A stretch of DNA of 64,000 nucleotides from DATFVA01 sp963800255. Its GTDB lineage: Bacteria; Bacteroidota; Ignavibacteria; Ignavibacteriales; Ignavibacteriaceae. This document shows positions 39,008-48,662 of the stretch, piece by piece. The notes beneath the pieces were generated by a model. It did no database searches. It saw nothing but the letters and a program-made list of their open reading frames with translations, and was not told the origin of the DNA. The stretch lies in NCBI GenBank assembly GCA_963800255.1, contig CAWDAK010000022.1, forward strand, positions 1 to 64,000. The letters are read 5' to 3'. The first letter of the stretch is position 1; each line of letters opens with the position of its first letter. A program made the position numbers and the translations under genes.

Positions 39008-39910
39008 GTGAGTAATAATTATCGTCCGGGCGGATTCGGATTTAGTCTTTTCCCACCTGTGATTAAAAACCTTCTGATAATAAACGGAGTGGTATTCTTC
39101 CTGCAGCTTCTTATGCAGGGACTTACTTTCCAGGGTGTGCCGGGTGTTTATTACCTCGACCACTGGTTCGCCCTTAATCCTCTAGGTTATAATTTCCAGA
39201 TATGGCAGCTTATTACATACCAGTTTATGCATGGCAGCTTTATGCATATTCTTTTCAATATGTTTGCCCTATGGATGTTCGGGATTGAAATAGAAAATAT
39301 GTGGGGTTCCCAGAAGTTCCTGATATTTTACCTCTTGTGCGGTGTTGCGGCAGGCGTTTCACAACTTGTTTTCCCGCCGCTGTTTAATGAGCAGCTGGCT
39401 CCTACCATTGGCGCTTCAGGCGCAATTTTCGGTGTGCTGATCGCCTTCGCAATGGTATTCCCTAACCGTCTCATTTTCCTTTATTTTTTCATTCCCATTA
39501 AGGCAAAGTATCTTATAATAGGTTACATCCTTCTTGAACTTTACGCGGTTCCCCAGGGTGGAAGTGTTGCTCACCTTGCTCATCTGGGCGGCGCACTTGC
39601 AGGTTTTATTTATATAATGGTTGATAAGAAAACTACTTTTTCCCCCGGAAATATCTTTAGAAGTTCGTCAAACAAACCGAAGAGACCTTATAATCCTTTT
39701 GGTGGCATAAAAGATGCTTTTAAGAAGAAAGACGATGATGTACAGGAAGCCAGGTTTTATGAGATAAAAGATGAGGATAAATCAGGTAAAGAAGAAATTT
39801 CACAGGCGGATATTGACAGGATACTTGACAAGATAAGCCAGTCGGGTTACCAGAACCTGAGCGAGAAAGAGAAGAAAATTCTTTTTGAAGCCAGTAAAAA
39901 GATGAAATAG
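39008..39910 (+). CDS. Rhomboid family intramembrane serine protease
   Basis: A 300-residue membrane protein with about six helices in the first 200 residues. The catalytic Ser lies in GASGAIFG (near 137) and the His in HLAHLGG (near 195). HGSFMHILFNMFALWMFG is the typical helix-2 signature. A charged cytoplasmic tail (KKKDDDVQEARFYEIKDED...) follows. Cleaves membrane-spanning substrates; the target here is unknown. Start GTG at 39008, 28 bases after pgk. Confidence 0.92.
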   Translation: MSNNYRPGGFGFSLFPPVIKNLLIINGVVFFLQLLMQGLTFQGVPGVYYLDHWFALNPLGYNFQIWQLITYQFMHGSFMHILFNMFALWMFGIEIENMWGSQKFLIFYLLCGVAAGVSQLVFPPLFNEQLAPTIGASGAIFGVLIAFAMVFPNRLIFLYFFIPIKAKYLIIGYILLELYAVPQGGSVAHLAHLGGALAGFIYIMVDKKTTFSPGNIFRSSSNKPKRPYNPFGGIKDAFKKKDDDVQEARFYEIKDEDKSGKEEISQADIDRILDKISQSGYQNLSEKEKKILFEASKKMK

Positions 39911-39924
39911 ACCCGAGGCATCCG

Positions 39925-40257
39925 ATTAAACAAAATATTTTATATAAAGCTGCAAAAGGTATTATTGTTGTATTAGTTCTGCTTGCATCTGCTTCAGCTG
40001 TTTCCTGTTCTGAACAGGAGGCAGATCATCAAAGATTTGTTGACGCTTATGTTGACATAATGGTTGCGCAGGATACGCTTAAAAGCGACAGCACTGATAT
40101 CAGGGGTTTGAAGGCGGAGATATTGGAACGGCACGGACTTTCCGAAGAAAAATACAAATCCACTTTTGAATACTTTAACGAAAACCCGGAACTCTGGGAA
40201 AAGTTTTACGATGAGGCTATTGCGCGCGTTGATAGTTTGAAGAATCAGAAGAAGTAA
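39925..40257 (+). CDS. DUF4296-type lipoprotein with unusual start
   Basis: The recognised part is VDIMVAQDTLKSDS...ILERHGLSEEKYKSTFEYFNENPELWEKFYDEAIARVDSL, matching DUF4296, a small Bacteroidota lipoprotein family. Upstream in the same frame lies a hydrophobic segment ending SASAVSC, a lipobox, so the true start is well before the first ATG (40060). No ATG/GTG/TTG fits before the signal peptide. ATT at 39925 (encoding IKQNILYKAAKGIIVV) is the best visible candidate, unless an indel hides the start. About 110 residues. Its 3' end overlaps the converging recQ end by 41 bases. Confidence 0.7.
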   Translation: MKQNILYKAAKGIIVVLVLLASASAVSCSEQEADHQRFVDAYVDIMVAQDTLKSDSTDIRGLKAEILERHGLSEEKYKSTFEYFNENPELWEKFYDEAIARVDSLKNQKK

Positions 40258-42820
40258 ATTTATATTTCGCAAGGGCTATACGTAGCAGGGGGAAAGAAAC
40301 CTCATCCTTTAATCTCTCTTTCAGTATCTTTATCTCAGTGCTGCCCTTCTTTATTTCATCCATTACTTTTTTATAATCGATATCCCCGAAAAGTTTTTCA
40401 ACTGCGATAGCCGGTTCATATTCTATTATAGTTTCTATCTGCATTGAGATGACAGCTTCAGAAAGTTTTCGCATAGAAGCTATAGCTGAGAGCCCGTATC
40501 CTTTTTTAAGCAGCAGGTAAGTCTCCTGTATATTGGAAGGCATCTCTTTTAGAGTGCCTTTATTATCTGCGTTAAGAGACATAACCGCCTCAAGGAAATC
40601 ATTTCCGGCCTTATTAAACATACGGTTCGTGAAACCCTTCACAGCAAGGATTTCTTCTTTTGATTTAGGACGCACACGCACTATTTCTCTTAAGACATCG
40701 TCGGGACAGATTAAATAAGCCGACTGCAAGAATTTCCTCGAAGCCTTGTTCCTGGTCTCCCTAAGAATATTAAATAATTCAAGGTCCTGCTCATAATCTG
40801 CCTGAAAGCTGAAAGGCAGGTCGTCGTTTTCTTCAACAAACAGATTCTCCTCCTCGTTAATTTTCAAGGAGGAACCTTCGACTGTTAATTTTTTTCGTGA
40901 TACAAGATCCTGAACTATCGTTTTAAGTTCATTTAAATCATAATTCCTGCACGATCCAAAGGTGGCGACTGCAGTAAGACTGCTTTCTGTTCCTTTTCCA
41001 TTAAGAACGTTCAGCAGGACGATCTTTGTGGTTTTGCCGTTTAGAATTCTGACGGTTCGTAAAATAAGTTCGGAAATATATTCTCTTACCGATTCGGGTA
41101 CCGCTTCTTCAAGCGTGCATCTGTCGCATTTACCGCATTTATATTCAGAAACATCCTCGCCGAAATAACTCAGGATATAACGAAACCTGCAATCAGCTGA
41201 GAAGACATATTCCACCATCCGGTCAAGTTTATTCTGAGAATGCAGGTAGGCTTCGTTTATTTTCTTAAAGTTAATAGCGAGCCGCGTTTCAGGTACCCGC
41301 GGAGATGTAAGGATAACGGAATCGCTTGAAAGCGCTTTCCGGTATGTAATCACCCCGAGATTTTCAAGAGTTATAAGAGCTTCTTCTATTTCGGGTTTTG
41401 TTAACTCTAGATGATCTGTAAGGTCGGATATCGAAAACTGAACAGGTGAGTTCATAGCCCGGCTTCCGTATTCTCTCAGGAGGAGGAGTATAGTTTCTTT
41501 TAGTGCGTTGCCTGATACATTTTCAACAAACTTTCTCAGTTCATCCTTTTTAAAATTTATCCGGAGAGTCGACCTTTTATCATAGTCGGACAGGAGCTTA
41601 AGATATCCGCCTTCTTCAAGGTACCTTAAAATTGAAATCAATAGTCCTTTGTTTAATTTCTTTTGTGTGAAGGTCCCGATGAACTCAGGATTTATTGGAA
41701 TTTCTTTATCCGACATGCTGCCTACTGCAGTTTTCCCGTAATCGCACACGGCATTATATACATCCTGGATCAATTTTTTGTCGGGGTAGGAGTTTGAAAG
41801 AAAATAATTCTGTATGGAAAGATCTGAATCATCATGCAGGAGGAAAATATGAGATTCTTTTCCGTCCCGTCCGGCTCTCCCTATCTCCTGGTAATAACTT
41901 TCTATAGAGCCCGGTGTATTAAAATGGATAATAAGTCTTATATCTTTTTTATCAATGCCCATACCGAAGGCATTGGTTGCACAGATAACCTTTAACTCAT
42001 CATTTATAAATGCCTCCTGAATCCTTTTCCTTTCCTCAGGATGCTTGCCGGCATGGTAGGCTGCGCTGTTTATGCGGTGAAGGAGAAGGTATTCGGAAAT
42101 CTCTTCAGTTTTCTTTCTTGAGGAAGTATAGATTATAGCAGGGGTTTTATATATTGATATCAGTTCAACGCACTTTTCAAATTTTTTAGCACCGGTTATA
42201 ACACTAAGATGAAGATTGTCTCTTTCAAATCCCTTTACGAAAAGGTTGGGGTTTTTTAGTCCCAGCTGCTTTACAATATCCTTCACTACTTCAGGAGTTG
42301 CAGTAGCCGTAAAAGCGGAAATCTTTTTAATCGAGATAAAGTCAGCGAAATCCCTGATTTTACTATAGCTGGGACGAAAATTATGTCCCCACTGGCTTAT
42401 ACAATGAGCTTCATCAACAAAAAGGTAATTGGGGTTCAGGTTTTTTATTCTCTCGGCGAAGAGGAGATTTTCCAGTCTTTCGGGGGCTATATACAGTAAC
42501 TTTACCTTTCCGAAGGAAATATCCTGAAGTACCTTTTCAGCCTCCATAAAGCTCATTGAGCTGTTTATAAATGCGGCTATATTCTTCTCGCGGTTGAGGT
42601 TATCCACCTGGTCTTTCATAAGGGCAATTAGCGGGGAAATTACAATAGAGAAATCGCTGGAGATTAAGGCCGGAACCTGGTAGCATATTGACTTACCGGC
42701 ACCGGTAGGAAGTACCGCAAGGACGTTACTCCCTTTAAGGATTGAGGTAATGATTTCCTCCTGGGCGGGACGGAATGAATCATAGGAAAAGTATTTTTTA
42801 AGAGCTTCAGAAGGCGTCAT
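40217..42820 (-). CDS. recQ: ATP-dependent DNA helicase RecQ
   Basis: An 867-residue superfamily 2 helicase, longer than the ~610-residue E. coli enzyme. Walker A AVLPTGAGKS (near 36), DEAH-box FVDEAHCISQWGHNFRPSY, SAFTATATPEV and the QEIGRAGRDG motif VI define the helicase core. A zinc-binding site (CRFRY...CGKCDRC) and winged-helix RQC region follow. After a long linker comes an HRDC-like domain (CPDDVLREIVRVRPKSKEEILAVKGF). A further C-terminal HTH-like extension (TYLLLKKGYGLSAIASMRKL) accounts for part of the extra length. Unwinds DNA in recombination and repair. Confidence 0.95.
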   Translation of the reverse strand: MTPSEALKKYFSYDSFRPAQEEIITSILKGSNVLAVLPTGAGKSICYQVPALISSDFSIVISPLIALMKDQVDNLNREKNIAAFINSSMSFMEAEKVLQDISFGKVKLLYIAPERLENLLFAERIKNLNPNYLFVDEAHCISQWGHNFRPSYSKIRDFADFISIKKISAFTATATPEVVKDIVKQLGLKNPNLFVKGFERDNLHLSVITGAKKFEKCVELISIYKTPAIIYTSSRKKTEEISEYLLLHRINSAAYHAGKHPEERKRIQEAFINDELKVICATNAFGMGIDKKDIRLIIHFNTPGSIESYYQEIGRAGRDGKESHIFLLHDDSDLSIQNYFLSNSYPDKKLIQDVYNAVCDYGKTAVGSMSDKEIPINPEFIGTFTQKKLNKGLLISILRYLEEGGYLKLLSDYDKRSTLRINFKKDELRKFVENVSGNALKETILLLLREYGSRAMNSPVQFSISDLTDHLELTKPEIEEALITLENLGVITYRKALSSDSVILTSPRVPETRLAINFKKINEAYLHSQNKLDRMVEYVFSADCRFRYILSYFGEDVSEYKCGKCDRCTLEEAVPESVREYISELILRTVRILNGKTTKIVLLNVLNGKGTESSLTAVATFGSCRNYDLNELKTIVQDLVSRKKLTVEGSSLKINEEENLFVEENDDLPFSFQADYEQDLELFNILRETRNKASRKFLQSAYLICPDDVLREIVRVRPKSKEEILAVKGFTNRMFNKAGNDFLEAVMSLNADNKGTLKEMPSNIQETYLLLKKGYGLSAIASMRKLSEAVISMQIETIIEYEPAIAVEKLFGDIDYKKVMDEIKKGSTEIKILKERLKDEVSFPLLRIALAKYKFTSSDSSNYQRAQ

Positions 42821-43028
42821 TGGTACCGTAAATATATTTTAAGTGTAGTTACAAATAAAAAGATAATTTTTATAAATTGTAATGAAGATATTTATTAATC
42901 TGCGGTTGATTCCGTTAAGATTCCGAAAAAAAACCGGAATGGCAACTCAGAAAGGCTTCTTTATCAGATCCTCAAATAAATCCGTATAACTAATCAGGGA
43001 AAGCATAACAAAATATAAGGCGCTTCAT
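42821..43028. promoter_or_regulatory. Divergent promoter region between recQ and a T9SS protein gene
   Basis: 208 bases between two divergently read genes, A/T-rich, and therefore expected to contain both promoters. No operator palindrome is obvious. Confidence 0.4.
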
Positions 43029-45806
43029 ATGAAACTTTTTACAATTCTTATCTCTTTTTTTCTGATCCAGACGGTATTTTCCCAGGTCGAATACCGTAAC
43101 CAGCAGCTTGAGAACACTGTATACAGTAATGCTCCTGAACAGATTAAACACTCAAAGGCATTTATAAGGGAATGGCGCTTTTTTGAACAACGCGCTTATC
43201 CTAATGATTTTATTCCTGCCGATGCTTATGAAAAAGCTATAATGCAAAGAAACGCCCTCAGGGCAAAAAATAATTATGCTGACGGCGGTGTTACCTGGGT
43301 GAGTCTTGGTCCAACGCCCGGCGAATATTTCAATTACGGAAAGATTTCCTCAAGGATTGTTTCAGGTACATACGATCCCCAGGATAATACGGTTATTTAT
43401 ATCGGTCCTGCTTACGGGGGGGTATGGAAATCAACTGACGGTGGAATAAACTGGGTGCCATTAACCGATAACCAGAATTCAATGTCTATGGGTGCTATAG
43501 TTCTTGATCCCGATAATCCTCAGATAATTTATGCGGGGACAGGTGAAGCTACTTACAGCGGCGCTTCTTATTCAGGTCTGGGATTATTAAAATCAACAGA
43601 CGGCGGAGCAACGTGGATACAGATAACCGCAGGACTTCCTGCCCATACCTACTTTTCAAGGATAGTCATTCGTCCAGGCCATAATAATGAATTGCTTGCT
43701 GCGATGGGTTCTGCGGGACTTTATAAAAGCACTGACAGCGGAAATTCATGGTCGGCAAAAATTGGCGGGCGGTGCGATGAGGTAAGGTATTCTCCTACTG
43801 GAGATACAGTTTTTGCGGCTGGTTCTGGAACCGGCTTCAAACGTTCAACAGACGGAGGGGATACTTTTTCCAACTTCAGTTCAGGATTGACCCTTGGAGA
43901 AAGGAATCATTTTGATTACTGTTATAATAGTCCTGCTTATATGTACGCTGCCACTTATTCTTCTTCAGCTTTCAAAGTATACAAGTCAACCGATTACGGT
44001 CTTACATTTTCACAGGTATCACCATCAACCGATTTTGAAGGAGGACAGTCGTGGTATGATATGTACTGCAGGGTAAATCCTAACGACCCTGATGACGCTT
44101 ATGTAGGAACAATAGATGTTTTCCGTACAACAAACGGCGGGACCTCATTTGCAAATATAACCAATGCATATAGCAACGGTTCGGTGCATCCTGATCAGCA
44201 TTACCTTTTCTTTGATCCCCAGGATTCCAATACATTCTTTGTATGCAATGACGGAGGTATTTATAAGACAACAAATAACGGTACGTCATTTACAAATATG
44301 AATCAGAACCTGACGCTGACGCAGTTTTACCGGATTACAAGCAGTCCTTTTGACCCCGGCAGAATACTGGGCGGAACGCAGGACAATGGTACCCAGCAGA
44401 CATTTTCAACTCTCTCCTGGTCGGCAGCGTTTGGCGGTGACGGGGGCGAAGTTACTTTTAATCCCTTTAATCAGAATTATATTATAGGTGAAACACAGAA
44501 CGGCGGATTGACCAGGACAACAAATAACGGAACCAGCTGGAGCTATGGTTCTATGAACGGGATTGATCAGAATGAAAATGTTGTATGGGTTGCGCCTATC
44601 GTTCATCACCCGGATATTTCGGGAACCTATTATGTGGCCCGCCAGAGGCTGTATAAATCAACTAATAACGGCGCGAACTGGACAGCCGTTTCGGGAAATA
44701 TAAATGGAAGCAGTGCCGTAAGCGAACTTGCGGTAAGTAAATCCAATCCATTAGTTATGCTTGCTTCATCAGGCAGCAAGGTATTTTACTCGACTGACAG
44801 CGGGGTTAACTGGACGAATATAAGCACGGGTCTTCCTAATAAAACGGTTTCATCCATTTACATACATCCTGATGATGAACAATCCTTCATTGTATCGTTC
44901 TACGGACTCGGGGGATCGAAGATCTATACAACCAACAACAGCGGCGGCAGCTGGAGAAGTATAAATGGAGATCTGCCTGATACGCCTGTTAATGATGTCC
45001 TTATTTATACTGAAGATGTTTCGCATCCAAAAACATATTTTGCTGCAACAGACATTGGTGTATTCCTTACACAGGATGATGGTGTAAGCTGGGTAGAACT
45101 GGCAGACGGTATTCCGAATACCCTGGTTATGCATCTTGATTATTCACCTCAAACTCACACCTTAATAGCAGCAACTCACGGCAGAGGTGTTTACGAAGCC
45201 TATATAGATTTGTATCTGCCTGTAGAACTTGCGGCTTTTAGCGCATCAATCTCTCAAAACAAGGTTGATCTTAACTGGGTGACTTCAACCGAGACAAACA
45301 ACAGGGGTTTTGAAGTAGAAAGAAAGCTTAAGAACCAGGAATGGACAACAATAGGTTTTGTAAAAGGAAACGGGACTACCAGTGAAAGACATTCATACAG
45401 TTTTACTGATGATGCTATGAATGAAAATTATGAAGGACGAGTACTTTACAGACTGAAACAGGTGGATTTTGACGGTTCACAAGATTATTCAAACCAGGTT
45501 TATGCGGATTTTGATTTTGTTCCCGGTGAGGTAACACTTGCCCAGAATTATCCTAACCCATTTAACCCGGCAACAACTATCAAGTATTCAATACCTGTTG
45601 AAGCGAATGTTAAGCTGGCAATATTCAACTCTCTCGGTGAGAGGGTTAGTGAACTTGTTAATTCCGTACAGACCTCAGGAAATTATCAGTTGACCTGGAA
45701 TGCGGAAGAATTTGCCTCGGGAATCTATTTCTACACGCTTGAAGTTTCAGATATGCAGAATCACAACTTGTTCAAAGACAGCCGTAAGATCGTCCTTGTA
45801 AAGTAA
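43029..45806 (+). CDS. T9SS-sorted secreted protein with sortilin/BNR-like propeller repeats
   Basis: A 925-residue protein with signal peptide (ends TVFSQ). Many repeats of the type GGVWKSTDGGINW, GLYKSTDSGNSWS, GVFLTQDDGVSWVE and YKSTNNGANWT, the Asp-box/BNR pattern of sortilin (VPS10)-like propellers, run from about 95 to 740. A fibronectin-like segment (PVELAAFSASISQNKVDLNW) and the sorting domain starting NYPNPFNPATTI (near 843) and ending RKIVLVK follow. Likely exposed or released by T9SS; binding or glycan-related roles are possible, enzymatic activity is not evident. A terminator follows at 45845. Confidence 0.9.
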   Translation: MKLFTILISFFLIQTVFSQVEYRNQQLENTVYSNAPEQIKHSKAFIREWRFFEQRAYPNDFIPADAYEKAIMQRNALRAKNNYADGGVTWVSLGPTPGEYFNYGKISSRIVSGTYDPQDNTVIYIGPAYGGVWKSTDGGINWVPLTDNQNSMSMGAIVLDPDNPQIIYAGTGEATYSGASYSGLGLLKSTDGGATWIQITAGLPAHTYFSRIVIRPGHNNELLAAMGSAGLYKSTDSGNSWSAKIGGRCDEVRYSPTGDTVFAAGSGTGFKRSTDGGDTFSNFSSGLTLGERNHFDYCYNSPAYMYAATYSSSAFKVYKSTDYGLTFSQVSPSTDFEGGQSWYDMYCRVNPNDPDDAYVGTIDVFRTTNGGTSFANITNAYSNGSVHPDQHYLFFDPQDSNTFFVCNDGGIYKTTNNGTSFTNMNQNLTLTQFYRITSSPFDPGRILGGTQDNGTQQTFSTLSWSAAFGGDGGEVTFNPFNQNYIIGETQNGGLTRTTNNGTSWSYGSMNGIDQNENVVWVAPIVHHPDISGTYYVARQRLYKSTNNGANWTAVSGNINGSSAVSELAVSKSNPLVMLASSGSKVFYSTDSGVNWTNISTGLPNKTVSSIYIHPDDEQSFIVSFYGLGGSKIYTTNNSGGSWRSINGDLPDTPVNDVLIYTEDVSHPKTYFAATDIGVFLTQDDGVSWVELADGIPNTLVMHLDYSPQTHTLIAATHGRGVYEAYIDLYLPVELAAFSASISQNKVDLNWVTSTETNNRGFEVERKLKNQEWTTIGFVKGNGTTSERHSYSFTDDAMNENYEGRVLYRLKQVDFDGSQDYSNQVYADFDFVPGEVTLAQNYPNPFNPATTIKYSIPVEANVKLAIFNSLGERVSELVNSVQTSGNYQLTWNAEEFASGIYFYTLEVSDMQNHNLFKDSRKIVLVK

Positions 45807-45844
45807 AAAAGGAGCCGGCTCTTATCGCTATGAATTATAATCTG

Positions 45845-45874
45845 ACACCCCGGTTTTTATCGGGGTGTTTGTTA
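45845..45874 (+). terminator. Rho-independent terminator
   Basis: acaccccg (45845-45852) pairs with cggggtgt (45861-45868), loop gtttttat, followed by ttgtt. Ends the T9SS protein transcript. Confidence 0.85.
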
Positions 45875-45933
45875 AGAGATCATTTCAATTTTGTTTAAGT
45901 TTAAACCTTAGATAATAAAATATTAGCGTAAAT

Positions 45934-46866
45934 ATGCCGATTATTGAGACCAGGGAGCTTACAAAATTCTACTCATCAGGAGCTAAGAAAGTTCTTGCCT
46001 TATCCGGTTTTAATCTTTCAATTGACCAGGGAACTATTTTTGGACTGCTCGGCCCTAACGGAGCCGGGAAGACAACTTTAATAAAAATCCTGCTGAGTAT
46101 CACGTTCCCGACTTCAGGTCAAGCCTATTTGATGAACCATGATCTTTCTGATTTTAATATCAAAAGGAAGATCGGATACCTGCCTGAGAATCACCGTTAT
46201 CCCAGCTACCTTACGGGAGGCGAAGTGCTGAAATTCTTCGGGAGGTTGAGCGGACTTGAAGGTGTTTCCCTTGATAGAAAAATAGATGAACTGCTCGAAA
46301 TGATGAAGCTTTCAAGATGGAAGAAAGTTAAGGTTAAAACATATTCAAAGGGTATGATGCAGAGGCTCGGCCTGGCTCAGGCGATGATAAATGATCCGGA
46401 ACTTATATTTCTGGATGAGCCAACCGACGGAGTTGATCCTATCGGCAGAAAAGAAATAAGGGATATTCTCCTTGAACTTAAAGCACAGTCGAAAACAATA
46501 TTTCTTAACAGTCATCTCTTATCAGAAGTTGAATTGATTACCGACCGTGTAGCGATCCTTAATAAAGGCCGGCTTTTAAGAGAAGGTACGGTTCAGGAGT
46601 TGACAGAAAAGAAAGAGGAATACAGGCTGACTATTGAACCCGAGCCTGGCTTCAAAATCCCCGGTGAGTACAACGGTGTCACTGCGAGTCCTTTAAAAGA
46701 CAATTCTTATGTAATTAAAGCATCTGATACGAAACAGCTGAATACCTTTATCGACTACATCAGAAAGAACAACGTTTTAATTTCAGGTATAATTAAAGAG
46801 AAAAGTACACTTGAAGATATGTTTATATCCCTGATTCAGGAATCAGAAAAGGAGCAGTCTATATGA
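45934..46866 (+). CDS. ABC transporter ATP-binding protein
   Basis: A 310-residue ATPase: Walker A GPNGAGKTT (near 42), signature YSKGMMQRLGLAQAM (near 138), Walker B LIFLDEPTDGVDP and the H-loop NSHLLSE. The C-terminal ~85 residues resemble those of CcmA/NatA-type exporters. Overlaps the permease gene by 4 bases, so they form a two-component exporter. Substrate unknown. Confidence 0.93.
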   Translation: MPIIETRELTKFYSSGAKKVLALSGFNLSIDQGTIFGLLGPNGAGKTTLIKILLSITFPTSGQAYLMNHDLSDFNIKRKIGYLPENHRYPSYLTGGEVLKFFGRLSGLEGVSLDRKIDELLEMMKLSRWKKVKVKTYSKGMMQRLGLAQAMINDPELIFLDEPTDGVDPIGRKEIRDILLELKAQSKTIFLNSHLLSEVELITDRVAILNKGRLLREGTVQELTEKKEEYRLTIEPEPGFKIPGEYNGVTASPLKDNSYVIKASDTKQLNTFIDYIRKNNVLISGIIKEKSTLEDMFISLIQESEKEQSI

Positions 46867-47688
46867 AAAATATATACCTGATGACTCTCTTTACGCTTAA
46901 AGAAGCAATGGCACGAAAAGTTTTCCTTTTCTTCATTGGAATATCGATACTTGCAATAATTATTACTGCACTCATTTTCAGCCTTGTTGATACGCAGTCA
47001 ATTATTACCGGACTGGAAAATAAAACAGGGAACGATTTCCTGGTAAGGAATATCGTGTCAACCCTTGAGATAATGATAATATCTCCCCTGGCAGGATTAG
47101 GACTGCTGCTGGCAATATTTTCAAGCGCAAGCTTTGTTCCCAATATGCTGGAGAAAGGGGAATATTGACCTGCTTTTAAGCAAACCTGTTTCAAGGCAGC
47201 AGCTTCTCTGGGGTAAGTTTACAGGCGGACTGCTTGTTGTTTTGATAAATATCGGTTTCCTTGTGCTTGGGATATGGCTTATAATTGCTCTTAAGTTTTC
47301 ATTCTGGGACCCTACATTCTTATGGTCGATCCTTGTAATAACATTTACGTTCGCCGTGCTCTACTCCCTCATTGTTTTCTGCGGTATTCTTACAAGAGGC
47401 TCAATGCTGGGTATGATGCTGGCATATTTCATATTCCTTATCCTTAGTCCCGTGCTTGCCCTTGCTAACGATAGAGCCGATATATTTTTCAAAAGTGACG
47501 TAGTTAAAGGAATTATCAAGGGCATTTATTACCTTATTCCAAAAACGTCAGAGCTTATGGGCACAATGATTACAAACCTGGCAACAGGTAAAGGTATAGA
47601 GAACTTTCAGCCTTTAATAAGCTCTTTCTTATTTTTAATTTTGATGATGATATTAAGCATAATTACTTTCAGGAAAAAAGATTTTTAG
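46863..47688 (+). CDS. ABC transporter permease (frameshifted)
   Basis: An ABC-2-type membrane subunit of about 274 residues with six or so hydrophobic helices. The first frame ends NMLEKGEY at 47168. Removing one G from the GGGG run at 47156-47159 gives NMLEKGNIDLLLSKPVSRQQLLWGKF, the conserved EKG..DLLLSKPVSR element of this family, and continues to 47688. Most likely an intact gene with a homopolymer indel. Partner of the ATPase upstream. Confidence 0.85.
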
Positions 47689-47690
47689 AG

Positions 47691-48662
47691 ATGTTTCGGT
47701 ACCTGGTAATATTACCATTATTATTTCTCACAGCAGCTTGCGGCACTAAAACAAAAACCGACAGTCTGACCTCATCGCAGCGGGAGCTTTTCGATTATCT
47801 GCCGTTTAATACGGAGTATCTTCTATACGCCGACCTGGGTGTGATAAGTAAAACCAAAAACGGTGAGGAGAACTTTATTTCATCTCTGCCTCAGAAGCCG
47901 TCAGGCGCCTGGCTGAAGAAGTTTGAAAAAGAAACCGGCACAGGACTAAACCAGGGAATAAAGGAAGTTATAATTGCGAATACCCGTGAAGATCAGGCGA
48001 TTCTTATAGTTAAATTTGATAAGAATTATGAAAGAGTTAAAAAATATTTTAACAGGAGTACGGAATTCAAAAGTACTGATAAGCCCGATGTGTTTAAGGC
48101 TGATGACAGGCCTTCCGTCAGGGTTTATTTTCCGGGAAGTAACATTATGATAGTTTCCAACCGCGAGGGATATATTGATTCCCTGCGAAGCAGAAGAAGC
48201 AGAACGCTTACTGCGAATAAAAATTTTATATCAATAATTAAAAATATAAAGGAAAAGCAGAGTTTCTGGATGGCTACTGATAAGGGCGCATTCGCAGCTG
48301 GTATTTTTGACCGCATAGCAGGGAAGGACTCAAAACTTCTCTCCCCTGAGATATTATCTTCAATTGATAATTTCACTGTATCAGCGGAATTCGGCGGCGG
48401 TACTGAAATAGAATCTGTACTAGGCTGCAGCAGTGCAGGCAATGCATACCTTCTTTCTTCTGCAGTAAAAGGCGCCATTGCAATGAACATCCTCTCGCAG
48501 AAAAATTACAAACTTGGAAAACTTCTCAACAAGATGGATGTGAACAGGGAGGGCAGCCTGATCCGTTTTCACCTTAATCTTACAGAGGATGAACTAAATG
48601 ATATTCAAGAATTAACCAAATTGGAAAAACCGGGTAAAAAATCTAAAGGTACATTATGGTAG
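47691..48662 (+). CDS. Probable lipoprotein of unknown function
   Basis: A 323-residue protein with lipobox LTAACG (Cys near residue 17). The body has a pattern like substrate-free DUF3352-type proteins (LPFNTEYLLYADLGVI; FWMATDKGAF; AIAMNILSQKNYKLGKLL). No catalytic motif seen. It starts 2 bases after the permease and overlaps the next gene by 7 bases, so it is probably co-expressed with the ABC transporter and hbd. Confidence 0.75.
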   Translation: MFRYLVILPLLFLTAACGTKTKTDSLTSSQRELFDYLPFNTEYLLYADLGVISKTKNGEENFISSLPQKPSGAWLKKFEKETGTGLNQGIKEVIIANTREDQAILIVKFDKNYERVKKYFNRSTEFKSTDKPDVFKADDRPSVRVYFPGSNIMIVSNREGYIDSLRSRRSRTLTANKNFISIIKNIKEKQSFWMATDKGAFAAGIFDRIAGKDSKLLSPEILSSIDNFTVSAEFGGGTEIESVLGCSSAGNAYLLSSAVKGAIAMNILSQKNYKLGKLLNKMDVNREGSLIRFHLNLTEDELNDIQELTKLEKPGKKSKGTLW

